Part shown: positions 51,440-63,750 of the stretch, in pieces
Layout: each line of letters begins with the position of its first letter
Position numbering within the stretch: the stretch's first letter is position 1
Position numbers and translations under genes: made by a program
The notes under the pieces: generated by a model
Told to the model about the DNA's origin: nothing
Database searches by the model: none
The model's input: only the letters and a program-made list of their open reading frames with translations
NCBI GenBank assembly: GCA_003342815.1
Contig: PTEX01000003.1
Coordinates: 5,351,898 to 5,415,897 of the forward strand
Direction: 5' to 3'
DNA from: Eudromia elegans
Taxonomy: Eukaryota; Chordata; Aves; Tinamiformes; Tinamidae
Length of the DNA: 64,000 nt

Positions 51440-51700
51440 TTTTCTTTGTGTTTATTCTGCAAAAGATTTCGCTATGTTTCTTCCAGAGATTTTTCACGGT
51501 AATTAGGCCTAATTCTTTAATTGCCTCCCCCTCCATCCCTAAAACCACTGCTGCTTCCTAGTGATTCTGGATATAACATATGTTGCCAGATATAAACAGG
51601 GGGCCCTATTAACACGGTAATAAATTTGCACGCTCTATAAATTCTTGCATCATTCATAATCTAAAATAAAAGATGAGAAAGAAATACTCTTATTTGTTGC
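51440..51700. promoter_or_regulatory. Candidate conserved element with a 14-bp palindrome
   Basis: AATTAGGCCTAATT at 51501-51514 is a perfect palindrome made of two inverted ATTA cores. It is followed by CTTTAATTGCC and later GGGCCCTATTAACACGGTAATAAATTTGC. The texture is enhancer-like and free of repeats. Paired homeodomain binding is a reasonable guess but is not shown. Confidence 0.33.
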
Positions 51701-51939
51701 CTTTGGACTGACCTTCATCAAGAAGATTTATATAGAAAAAGCACTATTTTGAAACTACCCCTTCCTATAGGTTGGGGGAGAAAAGGGGGCCCTTTAAATA
51801 ATTTTTTTAATGGAGTACAGTTGGTCCATCAAGTTTCAGTTTCATTTTGAGATGTGCCCTGGGAGAATGTGCCATAAATGCCAACATATTCAGCAGCATG
51901 AACTCAAGATGATATCAGCTTGTAATGGTGTTCTGTTCC

Positions 51940-53165
51940 CAGTGACTCCTACCAGCTCCATTTTTTAAAATGAAAGATAGAAGAAATGGCTTAGAATTTT
52001 GTTTATCACCCCTTTCCTCAGAGGACCAGAATACGAACTATTATCTCCCTCCCTAATCTTTGGTGCCTTCTTTATTGAAAATTCGCAAGCAGGGATTCTG
52101 CCAGGGTATTTACTGGTGACCTCAGACAGCAGCAACACGATTTCCTTGCTGGCTACAGAAAATACAAAGCTGCAAAGGACGCACGTTTTGACTGCCAAGC
52201 AAAGGGTACATCTGTCTTCTGCCGTCCAGATTCTTAAAGATACTGCTGCATCAACCGTGCAATCGCCTCCTCGCCATAAACATAACTCATTCCCCTAGGA
52301 GCCCATTTAATTTTTAAAGTAGCCTTCTGTAAAACGATAGTATTAATAAAAAGACAACAACATATATTATGGGACAGAGTCGTAGGCAGCATAAATTAGT
52401 ACAAACTGGTTGAAATAAATGGACATGTTTCCATCTGTTAAAATCCAGCCCCTTTGTCTTAGTTACATTAGGCAATTAGTTAGAATGTGTGACAAAATGT
52501 GTCTTAATAGGACGGGTAAGGTAGGAGCACGAGAGCAATTTGACAAAGCGGCCCCTAAGAGAAGGTGCATTTTTCACGGCATCACAAGTTGGCTCCCTGG
52601 GTGAGGATAACTGATAGGTTTGCTCAGTGTAATCCTGTCCGTAATTATCTTCCATATGAAAACCCTAATTTCTTTCTGTTGTTATGCATCATTATCTTTA
52701 ATATTTTTGTAACCATTTCGTTACCATTCCCATCCCATTTCTCATCCTTTTATCTTAACTGCTTTGCCCGACATCACTGATCTGATTATTAATCTTGTGC
52801 TCCTTAATATCTTTCCTGGTGTCAAAAAACACGTCCGTAATAAATACAGCGACCTGATGCATTATTAAGCATGGAGAAGATGCCCTGGTTGCTGCAGCTT
52901 CCACACAAAAGCAGAGGAGCCTAGATTGCTTGGAAAAAAGCACGTCTGAAACCCAGCTACAAGGTTTACTTGCTGACATTTAAAAATAATGGAGTTGTTT
53001 ACTCAGTGTCTTTTTTCCCCCTCTGAGCAAATACACATAAAGGATCTTGTTAGGGTTTTGGTTCTGGAGTGACATTCTGGGATTTTTCCCTCCCTTCTGC
53101 TTTTCTCTTTTGAAAGTGGAAGTTTATTATTTTTATTGATTGGCCAATTAGAGAAGCCGGTGGCC
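51940..53165. promoter_or_regulatory. Candidate conserved non-coding block, upstream part
   Basis: More than 1 kb contain almost no simple repeats. Characteristic words include AACATATATTATGGGACAG (about 52360), GGCAATTAGTTAGAATGTG (about 52471), GTTATGCATCATTATC (about 52680), GATTATTAATCTTGTG (about 52784) and TTGATTGGCCAATTAGAG (about 53137), the last holding an inverted CCAAT pair. The sequence looks like a string of conserved enhancers and intronic conservation beside the exon-like segment at 53172. Confidence 0.38.
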
Positions 53166-53171
53166 ACTTAC

Positions 53172-53232
53172 CTGGCGGACGGGGGAGATTCGATTGCGGG
53201 GCCTCGGGAGCAAGCTCCGGTGGAGCCCCGCT
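53172..53232 (-). other. Exon-like segment, 61 nt, open in all three frames
   Basis: Read on the minus strand, an acceptor CCCTTTATGTCTCTTTAG precedes 61 nt of GC-rich, CpG-containing sequence that ends GTCCGCCAG, followed by GTAAGTGG, a near-consensus donor. None of the three frames has a stop: they give RGSTGACSRGPAIESPPSA, SGAPPELAPEAPQSNLPRPP and GLHRSLLPRPRNRISPVRQ. The GC-rich island contrasts with A+T-rich flanks that look conserved, a picture typical of alternative exons of developmental genes. A length of 61 nt would shift the frame if it were skipped or included. No protein match was recognised; it may be a 5' untranslated or non-coding RNA exon. Confidence 0.4.
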
Positions 53233-53239
53233 CTAAAGA

Positions 53240-54050
53240 GACATAAAGGGACACAGTGGCAGTTAAGTCTCCTGGCACATGAAGGAGTGTAAACCATTGA
53301 TCACAATACGAGATGCTGAAAACTGAGAAGGAATCCAATTTATTCCAAATAAAACTACTCTGTTCTCCAGTGACAGATTCCAGAGTCAGACACCAGAGAG
53401 GAACTGACAGCAGATGTTTTAGAGCCAAGACACAGAGAGGCTGAGTAATAGTATAGAAAAGAAATTGCTTTGAACTTCACCCCTGCTTTAAATACTTCAA
53501 ATCAATAGGGTCACAGAGCTCTTTAATAGAGTGATGAGGTCTTGCCCCAGCAGATCTTCACAGTGACAAGTTGATGTGCTTCCTAGCAGCAGGGTCATAA
53601 AAATTTCAGGCTTCCCTCTGAAAGGGGGCTTTGTATTAGAGGGGTCCATTTGGAGTAACTCCCTTGTATGGCCACTCTCAAAAGCTGAGCCCTAATAGTC
53701 TACATCTAAATGGGACTGACCTCATGAATTACCTCAAGAAACTTAATCTATAAACTGGCTTCTTCTTATGCAGACTGATGAATTCTTGTTTATTCCTAAA
53801 TGGCTGTCACAAAACCTATTCATCAAACTCTTAACGGGAGAGAGAGTCTCACATAATCCTGCTTCAAGTGCGGCACCATTAAATAATCATTAGACTTCAT
53901 TGCTGGTCTTGAGACCCACTCCAAATCCACAAAGCAAGCTTTTTACCATTCATCAGAACTGCATTTAGATGAGATTTTGACCTGATAAAAAAGGGTGTTT
54001 TTTGTCACTATCAGTTTCATGGCTGTGTTCTTTCTCCTTTCAGAGGCAGT
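53240..54050. other. Non-coding stretch between candidate conserved blocks
   Basis: The 86-codon minus frame ending in the exon-like segment continues into this part (to 53428), but it reads across the acceptor and shows no domain. The remainder is repeat-free, with ordinary composition and nothing identifiable. Confidence 0.4.
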
Positions 54051-54059
54051 GGTGGGGTT

Positions 54060-54975
54060 TATTTTTTTTTTCCCTTTCCTTAACAAAAGTAAAAGAAAAT
54101 AAAGGCAGATGGCCAACTCTTTCCAATATCCGTTTGCTTTATTTGAGCAGTTTAATGTAGTGAAACAGAGTGAAATGTTGCTACTTGCTAAATGGTAAAC
54201 AACGCCATTACCCAGAATTCAGCAGCAGACTGATACAAAACAGGGTGCTGGTGATTAATTAAACTGTTGTTGTAATTGTAATGCATGATACATAATAGAT
54301 AGTGTGCTGTGTATTTTAAAAGCTGCAAATTAGCAAATAATAACTTCCCTACATAGCACATCTCCATTCCATGCTGTTAACGCACAAATAATCAAAAATA
54401 AAAGGTCATTACTGCTAACTAATAAAAAGAACGTGTTTGATTTTCCTTATCCTGCAACCATGTGCTGTAGGAGTCATATATTACGGGGCAGTGGTTCATA
54501 CATCCTGCAGAATAAATGCAGCCTTTTTTTTATTATTTTTATTTCTCTTCCCTCAAGGGCCTCCTGGGTGCATGGCACCATTTTCATTATTAATCAATAA
54601 TGATGAGCATGATCAGCCTGAGCTGCAGGATTCAAGGGGCTGGTTCTGAGCTGTTGCAGTCGTGATTGTTACTATTTCCATTAAAAGAGCAAAGTTCACG
54701 TTCAGCAAATAGCTGCAAGTGGCTGCTCTAATTCACGCGGAGAATTCAAGCGTGTCCCCCCCGGAGAGATAGGCCGAGGTTACTTTCCCTGTTCTCTGTA
54801 ACACCGCAGCATATACGTTACTCCAAGCCTGATAGTGTCACTCATTCTATCGGGACAATGCCTGTCTTTAAGTTTAACCATGTGCCTGAATGCCTGGCTA
54901 AGCTCGGCCTAAGTCCCTGTCATGTATCGGGTCTGAGACGATGATAAAATAGGCTTAGCCTGATGATTTCTCTGT
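54060..54975. promoter_or_regulatory. Candidate conserved non-coding block, downstream part
   Basis: The block is a long repeat-poor run with many enhancer-like words: GTGATTAATTAAACTG (about 54251), GCAAATTAGCAAATAATAAC (about 54324), ATTAACGCACAAATAATC-like text at about 54380, CATTATTAATCAATAATGATG (54585 on) and GCTCTAATTCACGCGGAG (about 54725). It also holds a CpG-bearing part at 54725-54780. A perfect 8-bp inverted repeat lies inside. Conservation is inferred from texture only. Confidence 0.4.
54584..54603. repeat. Perfect 8-bp inverted repeat around AATC
   Basis: The arms TCATTATT and AATAATGA flank a 4-nt centre. The dyad combines two ATTA cores in opposite orientation, a layout suited to paired homeodomain or POU binding. 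Confidence 0.4.
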
Positions 54976-57900
54976 TTACTCAGTACCTATCAGCCAAGGC
55001 AAGATGCTCTAGGGGTTTTCTAAGGGATGCTCTGGGGGTTTTTCTCACTCCTTACCAAAGAACTCAAAATCAGATTCGTCCTGATTATGCATTGCTGCTG
55101 GGGCATGTTGTCCTCTCTACAAATGGAATTTATGGTGGCAGTCCTTCCTATGCAATGTAAGGATCAATTCTAAATGAGCAAGGTGTGATCGGCTGCTGCA
55201 AAACTTGTCAGCAGCAAAGTTTTCCTTTCAGACTGCCAGTTCTCCCCTGCTCTTGTAGCCCTGTTCCGCCCGTGTCATTGCGAACATTGCTCTTGTCCTG
55301 TGCTGTACTAGAGCAAAGAGTTATTCAATGGCATGACTGTTATTGCAAATTGTTATCACAGGCCAACTGTGGAGGATATTTAATAAAATGGAATAATTTT
55401 CCCTTCGATTTTATTCTCATTCAAAAAATAATAGGACTATTGCAGAAAAAAATTAATTCCTAAAAACATAAAATCTCAAACCTCTTTCATCTCTTATGCT
55501 GTTCTTATCATCTGTGTTTTGAATACTCAGATACCTTTAAGTAATTGGCAAGTGATCAGTGCACTAGTTTTGCTCTCTGATCAAGCCTTTCCCCCTTGAC
55601 TGATACATGTCTTCTGGCACCCTGGCCACATATTTACGTGGCTGCTAAATTTCTGCTCAGTTCTCAGGTATTGACTAAGTGAGAAGAGTATATTGAGGGG
55701 AGATTGTGAAGGATGGAGGGGAGAAGTGAAGTACAACCGCTGCCTGTGTTTACAGAATGAGGTTCACAGGATTATGTGTCTCAGAGAAATTTAATAAGAT
55801 TCTGTGAGTACATGATGTACTGTACTGCCTTGCGTGCATGAGAGATGCACATGGGTCTTGACATTCATATTTATTCATACAGGATTGTGAAACGCCATGA
55901 AATACAGCATAAAATCCAAGGCTAGTAATAAGGATGGAGGATGACAGTGGAGCCTGATGCCTTAATTAACGCGAAGGCTCACCCTGACTTTTGAGAAATG
56001 GCAAGTTCTCCTGCCTGCACCCGTGCTGCTGCCTCCCCTGCTGTGCAGGGAGGAGTGGGTCCTTGGCCAGCACGCAAGGAGGGAAGGCCTTGGTGGGGCC
56101 GCACACTGCTGGTAGAGGGCAGAGTAAACATCCATCTGCATCTCCTCACACCCTCCCCGCCGTGCCCATGATCTGAGGATGTGGTGTTTACTCATGCTGT
56201 TTAGTTTCCCTCTCCTTCAGCTCCGTCTTTGATTCCCTCTGTGAGGGATGTGGGAATGCCTGTAATACCTTTTATGAATATTATATGTTCCATCTGCTTT
56301 TTGGAGTGTTATTGCATTGCTTACAATATTACAAGGGTTAATTCCAGTGAGAGCTTACAACTCATAGCAAAGGAAACAACAAGTTTGGGTAGTAGGCTGG
56401 CTGATCGATTTGCTGAAGAAGGAATGCAGGTGGCATTTGCTTTTATGTTTTACCTTACCTTACTCAAATCTTCATTTAGGATGTGGTTATTAAGGAAGAA
56501 TACATGGCTTGTGGATTATGAGAAAAAGAATTTTTTGTGAAACTGAAGTCATAATTAAACTAGTTTAAGCTGAGTTAGTATCTGGACTAGCAACATTTGC
56601 CTCAGCCTTCAGTAGGGCTAGTGTGGGTACAAAGCTGGTAAGTTTTCCCGCTTACGAGGCTGCATTCCTGCTGCTGAGGTTAAGCAATGCTTTGGAAAGG
56701 ATGCCACGGCTTTCTGTATGTGGGCTCTGATCAGAGCTTCTGGAGGAAAGGCTCATGGATGCAGAGCGGTGTCAGGCTTGGGTGAGTTAGTCACACAAGG
56801 CACTGAACAGTCCACCTTGTTTGAAGAGGGGCAGTATTCTGATTTCACCCTGGGGAGCTGAAATAGCCTTGGATCAGGGAGTAAGAGGTGGCATTTGCTT
56901 TCATCCAAGTCTACCTCTTCCTACTTCACTGCAACAAGCCACCCAAGATGCAGACCATCTTTAAGAAGTGTCTTTATTTGGACACTTCTGATTAACACCA
57001 AAGCACCCCCTCATTATGCTGTTCTTCTGTTCTCTGTTTTGGTGGTTTTGTGTCCTCCTGCATTTACACCTTGCCTGCTATTTTTCCTGTTTGCAGCACT
57101 TTTCGAATTTTTATTTGTCTTCCTACCAGTACACAAGCCAACATCTTCCAGAAGTATTATTTGAATTTTTGTCCATCTTTCTGCCTCATCTTCCTCTCTT
57201 TGCATGACTCTTGAATCTTAATTTAGTCAGATGTACTCTAAGGAGGAAGTGCATTATTCTGCCATTATTGAATTTGCCCTGAATTTAGTTTGTCCTGTAC
57301 TTGGGTTAGTCAGTGTTCCCCGATTTTGTTTTCTCAGCAGTGGTTTGGAATCTGTGTACAATTTAGTTCAAGTTTAACATGGTTCTTATACATTACTGAT
57401 GTAGCTCCTTTCAATCACCTTTACATGTTGATTCTTAAAGATGTGCAAAAGTCTGTCTTGAGGCACCTACCAGGCTGCATCATGGTTGTTGCTATTAAGT
57501 GATTCGGGTAGTAGATAAGGATGCACAACGTTTTACCAATAAAAGCATGGATTTCACCAGCTGTGTGACAGCTGCAGAAGCAGTTTGAGCATGGAGGTCA
57601 CAACGATGCTTACCCATAGGGTGTGTGATGCCACACAACACACGTGAGACATTTTCTACAAAGAAATGTAGAGGTTCTGCTTCTCAAGCTGAGAGTTATG
57701 GGGATTCAGACTCACAGGAGAATTAAGACATGTTTCCCACTCCATGAAAATTGTTTGTGGAAATACCTAACTAAACGAGTAGTTATGCTATGGGAAAAAG
57801 GTAGAAAATGAACTCAGAGGTTAGATCTGGTTGCTTTAAAAAATTACTGAGAACTCCTTATGCTTACTTTTGACCCCTATTAACCTTATAAGGTACTTTC

Positions 57901-60900
57901 CAGGCAATATAGGCCTCTCCCGTACAATATCCTCACGAGCAAGTCTTGATAGATTCCTTACTCACCTATGGAATGGCTTTAGCCTCTCCAATTTATCTAA
58001 CTCCAGCTTCTCTCCCTCCTGCTCTTCCCTTTAATCAGCCACTGATTTACTCTTTAATTTCTTCATTTAACAGGTTATTTTTAGTGGCATTAACCCTTGT
58101 GTTCCTTGATTTCTTTGTGTATGTGTTTTTTTCCTTCATGAGTACATTAAAAGTGATCCATTCTCAGGATAGTATTGCTATGTATCTAGGAAGTATTCTT
58201 GAATTCTAAAATCAGAATGTTAATTTTTTTTCAAGCTCATTTATCAGAGCTAACATCCTGCTTGTAACAAAGTGTCACTTCCACTGTATGTGAAGATCTG
58301 ACATCATACATTTTACTGGGCACCTCCATCTCACATCACCTCAGAGCTGGAACTGTGTCTGATGGCAATTATTCAGATTAAATATAGGAATTTCTTTCTT
58401 TGGTAAAAATGCATATAAAATAATCAGATAGCAGGCAGTTTGTTATCTCAAGAAATTTTGCACATCCTTACCAAGACTTTCTATGAAGTGACAAATTACT
58501 TATTAGATAGTAAAGGTAAGAAAAGTAAGAAGAGATTAAAGAGCATCTGGGCTTTTATTTTGTGGCAGCGAGAAAGGAAAAATAAATTTCATTCATCTTG
58601 TTTAGTATCAGACTCTTATGTTCCGATCCATGGCACTTTTTTAGTTTATGTGTAAGCCAATAAAAATTGTTTATTAAAGAAAAGAATGCAAAGAGGAATT
58701 AAGTGGGAAATTTTATATAAAACTCTAGCCAATCTGAAATGACTAAATGCCCAAATGTTACCAGGCTTAGTCAATGTGTTATGAGAAACAACTGCTTGAT
58801 CACGACAACTTCATACTGAGGATTCCTGCAGTGTTTGAGATTTTCATGTGTTATGATAGCATGATAAGAACACTACTTTATTAACTAACTTACAATTTTT
58901 CTGTTATGCCTGGTATGCTGAGAAAAACACAAATCCCTTGTTTCCATCGTACCTGGCACCTTGCTCTCTGGATAGTATTCAGCAACAATGCAAGTGCCCC
59001 AAAAGGCTGGGAGGCTTCATAAGTCTGAAGAAGGGTGCATGGCCACCAGTTTCTCTGCTGAGAATGTCCTGGGTTGTTATGGTGGCCTTCTCTCTCTCCA
59101 TCTCTGCAGACACAAGGTCTTTTAAAGGCCATTTCGCCTGTTGTTGTTCAGCTGCCATGCTGGGTTACTGATGAATTGAAAATGAGATCACGGGAAAATC
59201 ATCGTATGTGACAAGTATGGTCAAAGTGTGCTCATCTGAGGCTAACAAAGTTTTGATACCTTAGGTTAAGGATGTGTGTTGAACAAGGGGGGGAAAAAAG
59301 CACCTATTAGCATATTGGCAAAGTCAAATGCAGCATAAATGTTTGGAATTAAATAGCTTAGCTCATGAGAACTGACACCAACAAAAGTGAGACTTTTTTT
59401 TTCCTTGTTAATAGTGTGCCAGTGGATTCATCATTTGTCTTTGGATACAGTGCTTACCTCTTTAGGAAGAGGGAGCACCATGGAGTCGCGAGGTCTGGAT
59501 TTTGTCCTGGTTGCTGTGCAGAAACATCATTTCACAGCTTTTCTGTTGGCCCCGGCTCCCCACTGGCAAGGAGACAGTGGAGGTTGTCACTATCTCCGTG
59601 GCAGGGAGACACATGAGGGGCTGGTGAAGTCCCTGCTCGTGTTGTTGAATGTTGATGGTTGCAATTTAAATAGCTGTTGTTATAAGATCTCCTTTTTTGG
59701 GGATGGAGGGCAGGTTATTGAGGAGTTGTGTGACTGGGCTTGGGTCAAAAACTGCATCAGTTTTATTGGTCTGGGAGCTCTGCCTAACATTGAGTAAAAC
59801 CATGAGTAAAACATGTCCAGCATGATTTTACTGGAAATGTCAGACCTAGCTATCTTAAAGTGTTTTTGACAAACAAGCAGTTCTTTGCAGGACTAGCTGG
59901 AACTTGCTTTGAAGTAGCTTTGCTGATTTTTTTATACTGCAAGAGCTCAAAGGTCAGTAGATTTATCCATTCGAAGGTCTCTGTGAAGAGGTCAGCTCAA
60001 AGCTTCACTCTGTTTTACTTCTTATTCAAGCGAACGTGGGGCGACAGCAGAGGTTAGTGAGGAGATAGGATTACAGTGTCTCCAGTGTGAAGAAAGGTGC
60101 ACCTCTGAATGTCCCCATTTATGGCTAGTCCCATGTGAACAAACGGCCTAATTCATGAACAGTGAGGCTTGGATGAGACCTCAGTGGTCAGAAGTTACCC
60201 AGAATTCTGTCATCTGCACTGGTAAGCAGTGCTGTAAAAGCATTATCGATAGCTGTTTCTTGGGGGGATGTGGGGACTGAGGTGGTCTAGGTTAGACCTG
60301 TTACATCTGCGATGCCAGATTCCCGAGAAAGAATTTGTGCTGCAATTTTTACTTGTGTTTCTGTGCTTTTTCATGTGAACATAACCTTGTGTTTCAGACA
60401 TGAATCCCCTTCTGCTTAGCCACGTTACTTGGAGATCAGACAACTGCAATGCATTCTACTTGCAGCTATTCCTGGAGGGAATTTAAAAGTGTGAGCTATC
60501 CCACTTATCAAAAGTGGGGAACATTTAACAGTGGTGTTCCATGAGCTGCTGCAGTTCCCTGAGGTCTCTTGCGTGGGATTCAAGGTGATGGCACTGACCT
60601 CTGTTAACCCAAATGGTCTGTCCCAGCTTATTAGTGCTTTCTCCATGCAGTACTCCACAGCTACAATTGGGGAGAGGTTCATACTGGAAGTATCTTTGGA
60701 TAGCTATATGATGGCATAAGAAGCAGGACTTTTTAGTCTTTGCATATGCTTCCAAGTATGTCAGGTTTGGAATGAGCATCATGGGAAGGATTGTGGCAAA
60801 GGATTGATGGAGTTTTCATTAGCATGGTAGACTATACCCTGAAAATGGTTTTATTTCTTCATAACTTTACTGGTAAGCAATTTAATACAACTATAATTTA

Positions 60901-63675
60901 GTTCAGATAGACAGCCCGCTGGCAAAAAGAGAAAAAAAGAAAAAAAAAAGGCCTCAAACTCAGAAACTGTAATTTTAGCTCAATACTGGAACTGTCATGC
61001 TTGCCTTGAACCTAAACTGTAAAACAAGAAGCCTCCAAATCTCTGTTTAGTTTCTAACACTAAACCCATTCCCTAACTTCGAGCAAGTAGTGCATGCCTG
61101 GGGCTGTTGATAGTGAAGGCATGCTCAGCTGCTGAGAAGAACTCATCTTCTCCAGGAAAACTGGTCACTGAAGAACATTGGCATCTCTGAACCTCTGCAG
61201 GGATAAGGTGCATAAATACATGGGAAAAAAATGTATATAAAATCTGCTGGTGCGTGTTGTAGAAGTCATTCTATTGCTTAAAAGCAGATGCTTATAGAAA
61301 TAAAACTGATTCTTCCATTTTATAAGCTTTATAGACTAGAAATCTATAACTCTTAAATTTTAAATGTAAAATATCTGGACTTGTGCACAGGAAACTTTGC
61401 ACTTTTTTTGTCATCGTCACTGATTTACCTTTTCTGGAACTGGGTGCTAAAGTAATCTGGTACCTCAGTCAGAATGTGGAGAAAGGTCTCAGGCACAAAG
61501 GTGAGGGGTGGCATGTTGTAAACAGAGTAATTGCCAATCATTGCAACTTTACAGCAGGATGATTTATCACCGTATGAAAGTTTCCTTAACAGAGAGCAGA
61601 GTAGCACAAAGGCATGGCTATGCCTTACAGCCTAGTGTCAGAAAAGTATACACATTGGAGTGTAACTGGCATTGCCATCCTGCATGTGAAGCCTCCGTGT
61701 GAGCTAGGGAGTGGATAAATGTGGAGATGGGGAAGCACGGGGAGGATTTATCTGCAACTTGGAAATCTTGTTAGGGAGTCTAGTTTGCTCTGCATGAACT
61801 GAGGCTGTCAGACTCCGTGCCATGTTCAATATGTTTGTGCTGGTGCTCTGTAAAGCAGACTACTCTGAATTAGAAAAGGGAGGGAAAAGATAAAGAATTA
61901 TTTGAATACAATTACTAATCCTGCAGGATTCCTGTTTTGTATTATTTTTCCTCCTGGATAGTAAAGGTCTTTGACCTACACAATAAGAGCCCAAGTGACT
62001 AGACAAAAGAAAAATTGCACAGAGCTTTCAAGTTACTCAAGTTTATCTGAGTAATAACAACTCCTGAAGGAATGACAGAAATATTCTTTTCCTTCCTCCC
62101 TTCCCTGTTTATAGCTCTGACCTGCACTTCTTCAGCACTTCAAACAAAGGCAGAAACTCTGTATTTGCTCTGCCTGGATTTTGTTATTTTAGGTTACTTG
62201 TGTGACAGTGGAGTCTTCTCAGATTGCTCTTATCTGCGTTGTCTTGCAGAGATGTTAAACCTCGGAGCCCTGTGAGCCCACGCACCATCAGGGCAACTAT
62301 CATAGCACAAGTTGGCCTCTAAAGATATAAACAAATCTCCCAGTGCCTAAAGGTAATAAAATACAGAGGACTTTAAGATCTATTTGATAGTTTTGTACTG
62401 AAGAGCTTCTCTCTGAAGTATCTATCTTAGATGGTGTTCTTCTGATATACACGAGATCAAGAAAGTAGTATAATAGGGCAATCCTTAAACCCGCTTCTAA
62501 TAATCGTATCACTTTAACAGTGTGCTTTATTTCATTTCTGGAGCAATTTCTCTTGCATGTCAGGCATACTCAGAAATGTCTGCTAATATATTAAGCACAG
62601 CACTGTTTTACAGCATCAGTGAGTATATAAAAAGTGAAGTATTTAAGTCAATGGCAAGAATAAATGGAGAAAATGTACCATGGAGTTTGTGGCTTTGAGT
62701 CGTTATTGAGCACCCAGGGCCTCTGTTACACCGAGAAGTTTGAGGCTCAAAATGTATAAAGCCCCATCTCTTCTGTCGTTATCCTCCTGCTCACCGAGTA
62801 AGCTGGCATTACTGTCCAGGTAGAGGCCTGCACTCAGTGTCCAGTCTTTGCATAGTTACGTGAGGCACCTAAAGCAGATCGTACTGGTCCTTAGCTCCTC
62901 TGCAGTCAAAGGAGGCAGCTCCAAAGTCATTTCAATCCACTGAAACTTTTAGCCACCCTCAGGAAGTGTCTAGCTCTGAAGGCCGGGACATCACAGCCAG
63001 AATGTCAACCACCTGCACTTTTCCTTCTGTTCTTGGAGGCACCATACCTGTATCAGACACCAGCCTTTCTCAGCCCTCCTCCGTTCCTCACCCCTGCTCA
63101 TGCACAAATGCCACAAGTAGCCCATGAAATGTACAGTAAATCTCCTGCCATATCATGTCAAAAGATACATGCGCTGTGGGTGTTTTGGAGCACCTAGAAG
63201 GCATGAAGCATGGGATGCCCTCCTGCGCAGGGCACACATATGTGATACGTGATACTCACATATGCCCAGGTCTTCTTTGCTGCTTTGGTCCTCCTGTCCT
63301 GGGTCAGAGGAATGGTGCAAAGCCAGAACTCACAGCTTTTGGATCCTTAAAGAGAGACACAAAGAATGGATTAACCTTTAACACAACAGAGCATTCTCTG
63401 CAGGACAAGATCTCAATCTCAAGTGGCTCTAAATTATTCAGTTCAATAGTTCAGCCTGGAAAAGCAGACAACCATTAGCCAGTGGGCTGCAGACTGCCCT
63501 GGATCTGGCTCCAGCTGTTGGGAATCACTCCGTCACTCTAGGCGGGGTAGATGGGATGTCAAAGATCCTTCCTGATTCGGCTGGTCAGGATGAATCCAGA
63601 ATTCTTGGGATTTACCACCAAGGAAATCTATCCATTGCTGTGGTGTCTCTATTACAAAGATCCCCTGGGACTCTG
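54976..63675. other. Gene-free stretch
   Basis: No coding region is supported; all open frames are below 140 codons, mostly Leu-, Phe- and Ser-rich readings of pyrimidine-rich DNA. Possible conserved words occur near 55365-55460 (ATATTTAATAAAATGG, GAATAATTTTCCC). A decayed stem lies at 63230-63267. No transposon or RNA gene was recognised. Confidence 0.5.
63230..63267. repeat. Imperfect stem-loop with a duplicated GTGATAC
   Basis: The outer text GGGCA-CACA-TATGTGA is inverted relative to TCACATATGCCC, giving a 12-bp stem with a 4-nt bulge. The loop carries two adjacent GTGATAC units. It is small and of unknown meaning. Confidence 0.35.
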
Positions 63676-63680
63676 TTGTT

Positions 63681-63750
63681 AAATATATATATATATATAT
63701 ATATAATTTTTTTTTATATATATATATTATATATATATAAAAAAAAAAAA
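63681..63750. repeat. (AT)n foldback with poly-T and poly-A
   Basis: An (AT)n array, a T10 run, a second (TA)n array and an A13 run follow each other. The parts are mutually complementary and can form a long A-T cruciform or hairpin. It is a low-complexity microsatellite, likely length-variable and prone to assembly error. Confidence 0.92.
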
